Source: Apoderus coryli
Taxonomy: Eukaryota > Arthropoda > Insecta > Coleoptera > Attelabidae
Reading direction: 5' to 3'
Length of the DNA stretch: 64,000 bases
Assembly (NCBI GenBank): GCA_911728435.2
Contig: OU452200.1
Span: 28,907,715 to 28,971,714, forward strand
A program made the translations under genes and the position numbers. A model generated the notes under the pieces. It did no database searches. It was not told where the DNA came from and saw only the letters and a list, made by a program, of their open reading frames with translations. This document shows, piece by piece, positions 22,384 through 35,255 of this stretch (positions are counted from its first letter, which is position 1; each line of letters starts with the position of its first letter).

Positions 22384-23351
22384 AAGATATATAATATATA
22401 AGAAAACAAAAGATAACTAGGTATGTTGCAACATTTATTTTAAAGGTAGTTTGTGTAGGTATCTATAAAATATACCTACACGCAATACATTTCTGACATA
22501 TTTCGTTTGCAGAACCGCCGTACCATAGGGTCACGCTCCGCCACTGAATTGTATTGAATTATTGTGAACAAAATTGTTATATGAATTATTAAGACTTTTC
22601 GAATTTGCAATTTCAACATAATATACTGTATTTTAGAAATTCATATGTAATTTTAAATATAAGCAATAATTTTGTTTGTATGTAACAGTTATGAATAATT
22701 ACGAAACTGGCCAAAAGAAAATTGACTCACCCTTATTAATAAGTAATAACATGATCAGTGTGCTGCACTTCGTGGTCAAATTTGGTCCTGGATATCTTTC
22801 GGTCATCGTTCAAAAAAAAGAAGCTTTTTAATGGTTCTTTTTTATATATTCGATCTGCGGCCATGTATATTTGATGCCTATTTTGTGTTTATCTTACCAG
22901 CGGGACTTAACTGCTATTTCGTGCTGAAAATTTAAATTCAAATTGCTTTGAGAATTATGCGAGAAAGAGTACTGGTCAATTATGCATCGAAGTTTTCGTC
23001 GAGTCTCGATCGATATTTATCGATGGAAATGAAAGAAATGGTGATTATTGTAAGTAGTACGTTGAAATGTAATGAGTACCTACTTGAGGTCTGTTAATAT
23101 AAAAATCATTGCATTGTATGCAAAAAAAATCATGTTGGTTTTCATAACAAAAATTGAAAATTATCTATGTGGGAAATAAAAGTGTTATCAGCACGAAATA
23201 AATTTAATAAATCCCTCTAGGAGTTATCAATCGATCAGTTTTTCAGTTACGGGTTTTACAAAAAAACTAGCCTGCATTGTGCTATTAAGTATGTTTCACA
23301 GGACCATAACAAAAGAGAAATGTATCACCTCGTGAAAGAAGTTTTTTTTTT
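22384..23351. other. No gene recognised
   Basis: AT-rich interval upstream of the LINE truncation point. No coding frame or repeat boundary is supported. Confidence 0.4.
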
Positions 23352-23573
23352 CACAAACAACAACAAACACTAATTAAATTCATAATTAAAAGTACCTAGC
23401 GGTGTTTTTCTTTTCTTTTTATAAATAATCTCGCCGCTTTTGGCCTAAAAGTTAAATTTAAATAGTTACAAAATGATTGTACGAGTTAATTAAGCCAAAA
23501 CCTGCCCAAATGATTTATAAAAAGAAAAGACAAACACCATTAGGTACTTTTAATTAGTTTTAGTTGTTTGTGA
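23352..23573. mobile_element. Short MITE with inverted repeats
   Basis: The left arm (cacaaacaacaacaaacactaatt... aaaagtacctagcggtgtttttcttttctttttataaat) is repeated inverted on the right (atttataaaaagaaaagacaaacaccattaggtactttt... gttgtttgtg). The total is about 220 bp with no coding capacity. Confidence 0.65.
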
Positions 23574-24269
23574 CTCGACTCGACCCCCATTCAATTTCAA
23601 TTTTTGGGGGTGCTTGCCACGCCTTCTAGGGTTTTGACACTTTGAGGGTGAAAATGTCAAAAAAATTTTGCTCCATAAAATCTATAATTGACGGGTCCGA
23701 GCGTTTTTCCCTAAATGACCTGGGGCGCCCAGTATTTTCACATGGCCACCCTGTCATGTCATCATACATACCTATGTGGTAGGTAGAATTTTTTACCTAA
23801 ATAAGCAGTTACAAAAATGTATATATGTCTGTGAGTCTATGTATTGTAACAAAACTCCCAGGGAGGGAAATGCGAGTAAACTAATCGCGAATCAAAATGA
23901 TCTAATTTCGTTGAAGTATTTATTTTATGAAAAAAAATTGTTCTACGTGGAAATATCTAAATTTAAATCATACATAATATAAGTAAAAGTTCATATTATA
24001 ATACCGCACCATCGATCTTACCTAACACCAAGGCTTTCAATCTAATTAATAAAATTAAATTATTAACATAAATTGCCTATGTGGCTGTTAAATATTGTTT
24101 TCCCTAAATAATACAAACAAACTTTATTATTATATTCATTCCCTAAAATCATCATATGAGTAGGTAAAGTAAAAGATAGTGAACAACAAATGATGCCAGT
24201 GGTGTTGCACTAGGGCAAATTCGGAAGCGGTAAAATGTATACAAAATAGGTATACATAATATGAACCTG
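23574..24269. other. No gene recognised
   Basis: Contains a stretch (23600-23760) with ggggcgcccagtattttcacatggccaccctgtcatg that looks like a transposon end, without a visible partner. The rest is AT-rich. Confidence 0.3.
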
Positions 24270-25945
24270 TTACAGTATCCACGATAACTTAAAAACCACG
24301 TACCCGATATAATATTTTATCCAAATTTGGTACAAAAATACTACAAGAGTTTATTAATTTAAAAATTCATACTTCTTAAACTTATCCGAACAAATTGAAT
24401 AATTTTTCAGTGGTTAGAATAGAGTATAACCTAAAACATTATCCATAAAAAAATTAGATAACGTTGGCAGAGTGTAAAAAGGGATTAAAACTTGAAAAAA
24501 GATATTTCCTAAACATAGCAGAAATATTGACTTGTTATTATCGCGGATAATGTAAAGAATCTTCCGGAATTATTGATTCACGTTAATGAAACAAGCACAA
24601 GAGTAGACGTGAAAATTAATGTAAAAAAAAAACGAAATATATGGTCGTGAGTAAGATTGATATTCCACAAATCAGAATTCAGGTAAATGAGAAGAATATT
24701 GAGCAAGTGACGCAATTTAAGTATCTGGGATGTATGATGAACCAAAAGTGGGAGCCAGAACAAGAGATTAGATGTAGAATATAGAACAATCAAGAGCAAC
24801 CGTCCAAAAAAATTCCTCACCAATAAAAATCTAAAATTCAAATTAAGATACAGAACTCTCAAATGTTACGTTTGGTCAGTTGTTTTGTACGATGTAGAGG
24901 CAAGTTTCATAAGTAAATTGGAAGCATTCGAGATGTGGTGTCTGAGAAATATGCTGAGAATATCAGACCACATACAAAATGACGAAGTTCCTCGAAGAGC
25001 ACAAATAGAAGTAATACAACGTAGAAAACTATCATACTTAGGACATATTATGAGAGGAGAACGCTATGGATTCCAGCGCCTTATCCTTCAAGGTCAGGTC
25101 GAAGGAGCAAACACGGAAATAGGAAGAAGGAAGCTTTCGTGGTTACGGAATATTACACAATGGACGGGGATGAGTAGTTTTCAAGAACTCCAAAATTCTG
25201 CAATTGACAGCAGCATATGAGGGAGCCTACGCAAGAATTTGCATGGCACTCGAAGCAGAGTTTATAGCTTAGATAGAAGATATCCTATGAAATGTATCAT
25301 AAAAAACTTGCTTACATAAGCGTTCGTAAATACTGAAAAAGTGGTAAAATAAAAAAAATACAAACTAAAAAATCACATAGAAGAATTGGTTCACCCAGGC
25401 GGCGTTCAGAAATAGTGTGAAAAGGGGTAAAAATAAAAACAAAATATATATTCCCCAAACATACCAGAAAAATTGGCTAATGTTATAGTTAACTTTATAT
25501 AAATAAAGTTTTGATATAACATAACCTACAAAATGCAGCAAAAATACCTTGTTTACATAGGCTTTCATAAGTAGAAAATGGGTCAAAAAATTAGACTGTA
25601 AAAATAATAAATTTAATAATAAAGTTCTTTTATTCCATTATTAATAAACAATGACAATAATTATAATAATAAATAAAAATGTAATGCAATTGGGCGAGTT
25701 TCAGTACGGTGGTAGCAGGTACATATAACCCGTCTGTTCAGCAGCCTTTTAAGTAGTTGAATATGTGTTAAAAATACGCGACAAAAAATTTATGTTCCAT
25801 AGGCGTGTGAAAAATAAATATCTTATTTTAAAATATAGCTTGTCACCAAGAGTTTTACAAGAAAGGTAATTGACAAAAAGGGTACACATATATTACTTTT
25901 ACACTTAAATATTGCGGGATATTCGCGCCTCGAGGGCAACAGTTC
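24270..25945 (+). mobile_element. Second HINE-like element, interrupted by a LINE
   Basis: It shares with the element at 8964-10747 the head tatccacgataacttaaaaaccac, the internal markers gcgttcgtaaatact and ggcggcgttcagaaatagtg, and the 3' hairpin gcgcctcgagggcaac. Here the 3' end reads cagttcat, so the expected CTAG is lost. A LINE fragment occupies 24549-25275. Confidence 0.6.
24549..25275 (+). pseudogene. LINE ORF2 C-terminal fragment
   Basis: Plus-strand reading: FKYLGCMMNQKWEPEQEIRC (with frame changes), KFLTNKNLKFKLRYRTLKCY, VWSVVLYDVEASF, then the open frame from 24885 with KLEAFEMWCLRNMLRISDHI, IQRRKLSYLGHIMRGERYGF and RRKLSWLRNITQWTGMSSF. This is the conserved tail after the RT core of a common insect LINE type. 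The catalytic part is absent. It is inserted into a HINE-like element, whose sequence resumes at about 25276. Confidence 0.75.
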
Positions 25946-26435
25946 ATTTCTTACTCAGGATGTATAAAAATACAAATAATTTGCCTAGGAGTAAACATAT
26001 CTTGTGTTATTAAAAGACACGTTTTACTACCTCACTAAAACGCTTTTTAATCGCGACGCACCGTTTTGAACTTATTAGCAGTAGTGTAAGAATGTTAATA
26101 CTTTTAATAGCAAAAGTGCCAGTGCCAAGTCCTGATTGAAACTTAATATTATACATAATAATATAAAGTTGTAAATTTCAGAGTTTGGTAAAAGCTCGAG
26201 TAAATATTCTACGCTGTACTACATGTAAATGTAGAATTTTAATTTAAGAAATATACTACCTAATAATTAATCTGAAAAAATACAGTCCCCAAAAATTTAT
26301 TGTGGTGAAAACCGTGGTTTTCCACTTAACTTAATTTTTTATATCATTTTCTCCTAACGGGCAAATGTAATGTGCTTGAAATAAATTCAAATTAAATTAA
26401 ACATGTCACACAGAAAAAAAAACCTTGGTTCAGAT
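25946..26435. other. No gene recognised
   Basis: AT-rich spacer between the HINE-like copy and a foldback element. Confidence 0.4.
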
Positions 26436-26973
26436 AGATAAAAAACGTAAGCACCACAGGGACAGCCAAAACCTTGTCTACCCCTTCTAAAAAAATTTAC
26501 TGGATAGACATTATGTCATTTAGATAATATTCTTGAATAGTTTACATATGCTTCTTGTCTAAAAGAGACAAACACTTTTTGTCATTTAAATAAAAATATA
26601 TTGTATGCCAGCAAAGTTTATTAGTAATTTTAGTAATGTAGAAAAATCTACTGGATAGACATTATGTCATTTAGATAATATTCTTGAATAGTTTACATAT
26701 GCTCCTTGTCTGGGAGAGACAAACACTATTTGTCATTTAAATAAAAGTATATTGTATGCTAGCAAAGTTTACTAGTTATTTTAGTGATGATACTCGTTTA
26801 ATGTCTATCCAGTAAATTTTTCTACATTACTAAAATAACTAATAAACTTTGCTAACATACAATATATTTTTATTTAAATGACAAATAGTGTTTGGCTCTC
26901 TCTTCTACTAATTTTTTCTAGAAGGGGTAGACAAGATTTGGGGGTCCCTGTGGTGCTTACGTTTTTTTTATCT
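26436..26973. mobile_element. Foldback element with an internal tandem duplication
   Basis: The ends agataaaaaacgtaagcacc (26436) and its complement (ending 26973) are inverted, with inner blocks accttgtctaccccttct/agaaggggtagacaagat. Inside, a ~145 bp unit starting ctactggatagacattatgt occurs twice in direct orientation (about 26503 and 26648) and once inverted (about 26790-26900). It has no coding capacity. Confidence 0.75.
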
Positions 26974-27300
26974 AAACCACCATCAGGTTTTTAGTGCGAC
27001 TCTTATTTATTTATTTTTTTAAAATAAACTTAAGCCTACTGAAAATCTTGTATTAGGTATAATATAAGCTAGGTATATATAGTCAAACTTCAATCTACAC
27101 ATGTTAAAGTGGGTAGGTATAATGCGGCTGAATCCTTTGCCGGAATTCCTGAGAATATTGCTCAGCACATAAACAACTAGGGTTGGTTGATCTTGGAAAC
27201 GGTCGGAGTGACAATGTCGGTTAACTTAGAGAAAAGTTGTACAATTTAAACACCTTTTAAATGGTGTTTTCAAAAGTAAAGTAAATTTAGCAGTTTTCGA

Positions 27301-28110
27301 GAATTTCTAAAAATCAATTTTTTGCGATATTAGTTTTTATTGATTTCAGACATTATTTTTACAGATATATAAAAAAATGAAAAGCACTTTCTCATTGTTG
27401 CTTTTTGAGGAGACTCGACGTTTCGTTTTCGAAAAACCATCAACTTCGATTTTTTAAATACGGCCCTTGATTTTCTATTGTTAAATTTAAAGCCATTTTC
27501 AATTCAAAAATAGGTGGTTTAAACAACTTTTCAATATTTTTAGTTGATATTTAAACTTATTCAAGAAAAATCGCCATAGTTTGGGACTTAACTGACTGAA
27601 TGCAGAGTATATACCTAATTAGTAATTTTTGCAATAAAATTCTTTCGACGTTAATCAAAATTATTTATTATTATTTGCCAATTTATTTCTGTCAGCACAT
27701 TTTATTCTGTACGCAGTTTTTTAGATTTAGTTAAAATTTTTGTGCTTTTTGAAATTATTAAAGAAACGCCTTTCTTTCTTTTACGCAAAATAAGTGCCAA
27801 ACTATGGCGATTTTTCTTGAAGTTTAAATAACAGCTAAAAATACTGAAAACTTGTTGAAACCATTCCGTTACATCTATTTTTGTTTTGAAAATGGCTTTA
27901 AATTTAACAATAAAAAATCGAGGGCCGTATTTAAAAAATCGAAGTTGATGGTTTTTCAAAAACGAAACGTCGTAATGAAAATTTGTAAACGCTATATTTT
28001 TCTCATAAAAAAGTAACAATGAGAGCTTTTAAGTTTTTTATATCAGTAAAAATAATGTCAGAAATCAATAAAAACTAAAATCGCAAAAAAATTGCATTTT
28101 CTTAAAAAAA
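27301..28110. mobile_element. Foldback element with ~310 bp arms
   Basis: The left arm (27301-27600) and right arm (about 27790-28110) are inverted copies, for example cgaaaaaccatcaacttcgatttttt against aaaaaatcgaagttgatggttttt, and gaaaaatcgccatagtttgg against ccaaactatggcgatttttc. Minus-strand frame 27702-28019 lies across the right arm and is an artefact. Confidence 0.7.
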
Positions 28111-28806
28111 AATACGGCCTTGTAAAATATAGTTTATACCTAATTCATTTTCTACTATAAATATTATACATTTCAAGATCTACTAACTAGGTACTAGGTA
28201 GTTATCTAATTTGGGGACAAATAAACCTAAAATTTATTGGCTATTTAAAAAAAAATCGAGTTTTTCCGAAAAACAATGACGCTGAAACAAAAAAAAATTA
28301 TCAAAGAAACTTTAGATTCCTTATGAGGAAACTAAGTAAAATAACAGATTCTACCGGTACGTACGAGGAATGATAAGACAATTCCAATCCACAACTCCTA
28401 ATTCACAGACATTGGTAAAATGGTAAACAAATAAATACATACCTACCTTTACAAAAGAAAGAAAAAAGTCATACCTAGCTAAAATATTTATGTAACTTCT
28501 TTTGAAAAACTGCATTAATTTGCTAAAAATTAATCCGTCCCTGGCAAATTAAATATATTATCGTGAACCCATCTAAACTATTGTTTAGTTGCTGTAAATG
28601 ATAAGGAATTTTGCCTCCACCATATTAAAAATGATTAAATTAGAAAAAGTATTTTAAATTATGATTAAGTAACCACTAAATAATACGTCTGTAGATAGGT
28701 ATCTATTGCCAAAAGTTATAATATTTGCTATTGCCATGAAATAACATTGTTTGCATTGGTCGTAAAATTATAAAAATAAATAATTAAACAATAATAATTT
28801 ACTTAC
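28111..28806. other. No gene recognised; possible intron
   Basis: AT-rich sequence. If the exon at 28807-28870 is real, this is part of its first intron. I found no following exon. Confidence 0.3.
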
Positions 28807-28870
28807 CGAGAAAAGTGTCAACGAGCTCCCCCAGATTCCAGCTAATTAATATTTCTTTTGTTTCCTCCAT
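28807..28870 (-). CDS. Candidate first coding exon, SAM-domain-like start
   Basis: On the minus strand an ATG at 28870 opens the frame MEETKEILISWNLGELVDTF, which ends after 64 nt exactly at a strong splice donor (G|GTAAGT, GT at 28806-28805). The sequence resembles the start of sterile-alpha-motif proteins (i...l.sWnL.eLv..F), a protein-interaction fold, in repeated insect gene families. No continuation was found on the minus strand below 28800, so the second exon may lie beyond a long intron. It could be a host gene start, a transposon gene exon, or chance. Confidence 0.35.
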
Positions 28871-31300
28871 AGATATTAATAATATATATTTAACAAAACT
28901 CAACACGCCAAACTAATCACTAATCACTACACTTAATTATGTTGGATGCACATTGGTTAATATCTGTTACTGTATCTGTATAGTCCGTCCTCACCACTTG
29001 TAGAAATTGGGAGATCAATACCTAGGTATATACTATCAATAGATCAAATTTTGAAATTTAAATATCTTCAGATTAGAACACAAAACGCAAATAACTAAAG
29101 CCTAGTTAGAGCGACGCCAAGACTGTAATCAAAAAATTCCAAAATGAAACCCCCTCCCTCTACACCAAGCGAGACGCGCTAGGCACAAGGCGGTACACAT
29201 AGAAGATGTTGTTGTCGGCACACGCTCTACAAAGGGTTTTAGGTACGTCGACTAGCAGCGGGGACAAACACATTAGGTAGAACGGGGAATAACCGTTGGC
29301 TGGAATAGAATGACACTTATGTAGACAACTATAGGTTCCTATCTCTACCAGATAAAATAATTCGATATTTTGGAGGATAGAAATTTCGTAAATGAGAAGT
29401 ATTAGGTAAAATAACTATTACACAGATTTAATTAAATCAGTGCCTATTTTAGCTATGTACTTAGTTGTTAAAATCTTATTTATACTTAAATATTATAATG
29501 CACATACCTAGGTCCATTAATATACTAAAGCAGATAAATAAAATTTATAGGTAGGTAGGTATATGTTCCTATTAGAACTAATTTAGTTTTGGGTTTCATA
29601 AAACGATTTTTGAGAATAGTTAGGTACGTATAGGTACCTACCTAATTACCTCATTAAGTATTTTCTTAATAATAATAGCTACACCTAAGTGGGTACGTAT
29701 GGAAATCTGTAGGTGTACAATACCTAATTCAAGCAGAATACCGAACTCATTTAGCGCAAATAAAATTTTATATAGGTTCAAATTTGAAATCTTATTTAAC
29801 TAATGCACATACAAGTCTCGTTTAGATGAGAAGATATCAGCTTAGCAGGAAAAATTGTCGTTTTTAGATAATGTAGCTACTCATACTTGATAACTACATT
29901 TACTACTTTAACAAAAATTTTGCGAAAACTAGCAAATTCACCTCTAAATAATATTTTTTATTTGGATAAACCAAGTTTTTTTTTTCTGTGCAATGTCCTG
30001 ATTTAAAGAAATAAATTATGTAACGTAACACATTAGTAATTCAAATGCTGCCTTTGTGTTTACATCACACCTAATTTCACTGTTTGTATTCCACCATTAT
30101 TTTGTTTCAATGTTCATTAGTATGTTATCAATTAATTAATATTAACTTGTTTGTAATTTATTGTATGTTAAGAAGGTTTCGCAAATAAAACTATTAAAAC
30201 TTTGTTCGATTTTGAAGGCTTCAGTGGACAAGACGATGTTGACGACAATTATGAATAAATATTTTTAATGCGTTAAGGTATATTGTTTTTGCGAGGATGT
30301 GGGCCTTGCAGAGAAGTTTAGCCGCACAATAAATATCGCAGTATTTAATCATCTAATATTAGTTACTATCATTAAAAATATTTTTGGTTTTTATTAGTTT
30401 CTAATATTCTAGTGCCTACTATTTTTTTTAGGTAGGTACAGTAAGTAGGTACGCCAGATTAACATAAAAATATAATTTACTGTGTGTAACCCACTCTGTA
30501 TCTCTATGACAACTACTATTATTGATGCTGTTAACTTATGCAATTTTGGTCTCCAACGGCGTCAAATAAGCGAAACCAAACGGCACAGTACATGATTCTT
30601 ACACTGTGATATCGTTTCCGGCATTGTCGCCCTTTTGACCCGATATATTGTAACCACTGTTATAATGTAATGCAAGACCTATGGCATATATCACATAAAT
30701 CGGATAGTAAATGGTCTTTGGGAAATATAAAGGATATACCACATAAAACATATCATTTCAACTTTGATATTTTTGCTTAGGTATACAATGAGAGCAGTTA
30801 GTTTTAATTAATTAAATCTAAGATCTGCTTAAGTCAGCAAAAATATAAGCAGTTGTCATAGATACCGTCAAGGGTGGGCAAGAGGGGCAAATGCACCCCT
30901 CCATCGCTTGGAAAAAACACAAATATTTTTGATTTTGCTCATGTTGGTAAAATATTTAATAGTTCTTATTTTATTGTTGTTTCGTAGAATATGAAAAACC
31001 GTTTTTTGTGGTAGTGGTCGGTGGTATAATCAGGCATTCCTTTACCAATATTTGCCTTTAAGAAATACACACCTTAACTACGTATGATATTCAAATTGCA
31101 ATTACTTTCCCCTACTTTCAGGTTTCAAATGACTAGATAATGACATCTTACCTATTTTAATTAATACAGAAAGTCCTTTGAACAACCGAGCAATGGTGCA
31201 CATCAGTGGACCTGAGCATTAAAGCCAATCATCTTGATGGATAGACCAAAGCACAGAAGAGTGAAACCGGATGATTACCCTGGATAGTAAACTTATGTGA
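28871..31300. other. No gene recognised
   Basis: Contains a GC-richer patch at 29130-29320 upstream of the candidate exon, many taggtacctac-type short runs (29520-29720) and AT-rich filler. A promoter for the exon at 28870 could lie here, but no convincing core element is visible. Confidence 0.35.
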
Positions 31301-31319
31301 AAAAAGCATGATGAAATAA

Positions 31320-32930
31320 CTGCTAACAAAGCAGTAACAGCGCTTATCGTTTAGCATGCATATGCACTACTGCTGCTATGAGAACGTGCCCAGCCAGTAG
31401 AGCCCTAGAGGTAATTTCGGATCTCACACCTCTACACGTGGTAATGGAGGTTCATAGTATCGGATAATGGAGCTAATCGAAATCTCCCTAGTACAAAACA
31501 AATAAATAAGGAAAATAATTTCATCGGAAATTCACTATCATCAGTTGGAATATTTGTACAATTTAACCCGGTGAAACTATCGGAAGTGCGATATTGGAAC
31601 GTAATCTTATAGTGAGGCAGCCATTCTACCGCTGAGTTCCCACTGTAAATTGTATTGAAATCCCTAGGTAAAAATATCGAATTGGGGAGATTTACGTATC
31701 TTGAAACAAACCTCAAGGGCCTCATGACAAGGAGACACACACAACCAATATGTCATAATTTTTTATGAATGTACATGCATTACTGAGAACGCGCCCAGAG
31801 GTAATTTCTGATCTCACACATCTGGGGGAGAGCAGCGAATGCCCCAACGTTCATAGTAACTGAGAATGGAGCTGGAGAATAAAAAAATCATTAGACTTGG
31901 TCGAGAAATTCCCATTTCCGACACTTCCTACTGACAAAACAAAGAAATAAGGAGAGGAATTCAATCGCAAATCTGAGTAATTGGAGCAAATGGGAAAAAG
32001 TAATAGAAAATAGTATAAGATAGCTTACATACAACTCTAACGTCAATAAAAGGATTCAAGCATAAGTATCAGAACCAATGGGATCTTATAGCATCTTTCA
32101 TGCGGAAATTCACTTAGGTGGAATATGTGTATGTACAATTTAATCTGGAGAAAAACTATCGGAAGTGCGATATTGAAATCTATTCTTATAGTCAGGCAGC
32201 CATTCTACCGCTAAGTCGTACCGTACATGGTATTGGAATCCTTAGCTAAGCATATCGAATTGGGGAGATGTACCCATCTTGAAACAAAACTCAAGGGTTT
32301 CACGATAAGGAGACACACACAACCACAACCAATATGTCAAGGCATAATTTTTTATGAATGCATCTGCTTTACTGCTGCTATGAGAACGTGCTCAACCATT
32401 AGAGCCCTAGAGGTCATTTCGGATCTCACACCTCTACACATGGTAATGGAGAAAGCAGCCAATGACCCAATGTTCATAGAATCTGAGAAACGAGCTGGAG
32501 AATAAAAAATCATCGGACCTGATCGAACAATTCCCATTTCCAACAATTCCTAGTGACAAACCAAAGAGTACAGGAATTCCATCGTAAACCTGAAAAATTC
32601 GAGAAAATGGGAAGAAAGTAACAGAAAATACAATACAGATTGGAGCAGACGTCTCAGAACCAATGGGAACGTTCGTAAATTCACCCAGTTGGAATATGTG
32701 TACAATTTCACTTGGAGAAGAACTATCGGAAGTGCGATATTGGAATCTATTCTTAGAGTCAGGCAGCCATTCTACCGCGGAATTTCTACTGTCAATGGTA
32801 TTGGAATCCCTAGGTCAACATATCGAATTGGCGACCTATTTGAAACAAATTTCAAGGAACTCACGATAACGCGACACACACATACAAAACCAATATGTCG
32901 AGTAATAATTTTTTATGATTGCCTAGCGAG
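31320..32930 (+). repeat. Tandem triplication of a ~570 bp LINE-derived unit
   Basis: Three related units lie in tandem. The marker ggaatatgtgtacaatt (first copy ggaatatttgtacaattt) occurs at about 31547, 32117 and 32692, and the marker tgagaacg(t/c)gc at about 31380, 31784 and 32382. Each unit includes a LINE C-terminal segment readable as TAAMRTCSTIRALEVISDLT with PLHMVMEKAA (best in 32380-32505), matching the amrTcPt.alEalldltPLH motif of I/R1-type LINEs, then a non-matching segment with gtgcgatattgga. Units differ by indels, so the array is old. Confidence 0.65.
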
Positions 32931-33849
32931 AAATTGAAACATTTCAGCAATTAATATTGCTTGAAACCAAATAGAACACAAATATTCGACAACTGGTGCA
33001 AAAAAACTTTTTAGAAATATCACGAACTCAGATCAAATAGCTTTTGTGATGAATTCTGGACCAGCTTGATAGTTATTTATTTATTTTTATCTGTTCTTCA
33101 ATATTTATAGCTTGGTTTGGTGTTGAATTGTGCGAAAATCATTTAATTCGCTCTGTTGCTGTACGCTCAAATCATAAATAACTTTTCGTGTAAATGCTTA
33201 TTATACCAATCAGTATACTTCGTTTCTCACCATTACCGTTTGGTTCGAAAAGAACCTTGACCATCTCTGGAAAGACCTTCACATTTACACACGTATAGCC
33301 ACCATCTTCCTCTTGGAGAGTTCAGTTATCAGTTTATAACATACTTTTATATTACATAAATTAATCGGTTCATACATTTCCTGCTCATTCTTACTAGACA
33401 TATCCAGTAATTATACATAGTTACAACGAAATGGAATATGAGAAATATACATAAATATATTTAAGTTGAAAGGAGTATTTGATTTATTCTGATTCTCATG
33501 AAAATTACTACTAATGAATCCGCAAGTTTCTTGTCAACACAACTGTATGATTATAAAAGTTATACGATGCGACTAGTGAATATATTGCAATGAAACAATC
33601 TGTAACCTTGTTGTTAGTCGATAAATTTTCCGCAGATGTAAGGAATATTTAACTGTAATTTCTTTTGTATTTTTTGTTGGTTTCTTGTATTTTTGCGTAT
33701 GTACCGGATGGTACATTTAAAATGTGTTTTCGTTGTTATTTGTAGCCTCTATTTCTACTTGTTGTATAGATTGTTCTTCACAATTAATTAAATGGTGCTT
33801 TACTATCTGGGATTTTCTGAAAATAGGTCACAATATCATCATCGTCTGT
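32931..33849. other. No gene recognised
   Basis: AT-rich interval without supported features. Confidence 0.4.
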
Positions 33850-33965
33850 CGGTCGGTCATCACGACGTGATGTTCATGGCGGAGTTCCCCAAGGTTCTAT
33901 TTTAGGACCACTATTATTTAACTTGTACTTGTTTACTCTGTTTATATTCAGGTATATTAAGGCGG
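33850..33965 (+). pseudogene. LINE RT fragment
   Basis: The plus strand reads VHGGVPQGSILGPLLFNLYL, the conserved reverse transcriptase motif just before the catalytic YADD box. Similarity stops at about 33960, so only about 40 codons survive. Confidence 0.7.
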
Positions 33966-33987
33966 CGATTGACTGGAGCCGATCATT

Positions 33988-34020
33988 GTAATGTAATGCT
34001 CTACACGAGCATTACATTAC
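33988..34020. repeat. Perfect 14 bp-stem hairpin
   Basis: GTAATGTAATGCTC, loop tacac, GAGCATTACATTAC. It lies directly after a LINE remnant and upstream of a MADF-domain fragment. It could be a transposon subterminal structure. Confidence 0.7.
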
Positions 34021-34059
34021 AGCAGCCCTTTCAGTTCATCAAAAAACATCGTAGCGAAT

Positions 34060-34317
34060 GCTCGCGTTTGAATGCTCGGATCACGAGTGATCCACCACCT
34101 ATCTCCATTTCATCAGCCAGTTCCTTCCATGCGTAATTTTTTTTTTAAATTTGTAAAAATAATTTTTATGACGAGGATCCCAAAGAATTGCTTTTTCGCT
34201 ATATTTATCAATAAAAATAAGAGTTTTCTCACGATCCGCTGTATTCTGATTAATACAAAATAAAAAAAACTCAAAATTAATTTTATTGTCTAAATAATAT
34301 TGCAATATGAAACGCAA
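34060..34317 (-). pseudogene. MADF (Adf-1/SANT-like) domain fragment, frameshifted
   Basis: Minus-strand reading LIFIDKYSEKAILWDPRHKN followed by YFYKFKK matches the MADF DNA-binding fold (lI..v...p.LWd..hk.Y....k). After a ten-A run (34137-34146 on the plus strand) the next frame continues with YAWKELADEMEIGGGS, the expected W..iA.e. third-helix region. So a one-base change in the homopolymer splits the domain. The N-terminal residues of the open frame (34317-34245) may be intronic, since ttaatcag precedes NTADREK. MADF proteins act as transcription factors and also occur in Harbinger-type transposons. Which one this is cannot be decided here. Confidence 0.6.
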
Positions 34318-34320
34318 CGA

Positions 34321-35255
34321 ACAAACTGATTCACTGATTGACTATCGCCGAACACTACAAAGGGATTCGCGATAAAACCGACAACACGATGGAGGAGGCG
34401 CAAGCGCGAACAGTTCGTGGCGAGCGGCTCAGCTTTCTGATTCACCTGCTGATTGGCATACAGCTGAAGCTATTATAAATTATAATCTACAGAGACTGGT
34501 TGAGCAATCAAATCTCCATCTTTTGGAAATAAGTTCTTTAAAATCTAACCAAAGATGAGTAATCTTTGGAAAATACTAACAAAATATTAAGGGAAATTTG
34601 TGAATTATTTTACATGCATCAGTTATAAATTCGGTTGATAAAACTCGTAATTTAAGATGCCGTAGATATCTTTAACGAAGTGTGTTTTGTGTTACAACTT
34701 ACAAAGTCTCCGGTGCTTAGCCATTTTAACTTTTACATCCTTATTTTGTCTGGATCAATGTAATAACAACCTGAAAGAATATAAAAATGATTGACAAAGT
34801 GGAAAGAACTCCATTCTTTAGCTCTCTTTAAGAAAGTACTGGCATAATGGAGGCCAAAATATTATAGGCAGGTAATTAGGTATAGTATAGAGATATCCAT
34901 AATTACAACTTAAGACGCACAGGATTGTTAGCTTTTTTTTTGTCATAAGTATCCGGTTTCACTGCAACCTCATCATAGAATAATAAATACTATAAGAAGC
35001 TCCACTAGACGCTGAAAACAGCATCGACTCGTCGTATTCCCAGCTACATTTCTGGCCCGCTACTACGTTATACTATATCTATATATACTATAAGATATGT
35101 GCGCTCACCAACAATTTGAAGTAGTTGTAGAAAGTGCGGCGAATTGCTTTTAAGACAGAGAGATCAAAGGTACGGACACGAGGTGAAGTAACTGTATATA
35201 AAATGTGACCTCATGGCATAGTCTAATAGATAATATACTAGTCCCCGCACTTTAA
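34321..35255. other. No gene recognised
   Basis: Starts with a GC-richer 130 bp stretch (34340-34470), possibly the upstream or terminal region of the MADF-bearing unit. The remainder is AT-rich. Confidence 0.35.
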
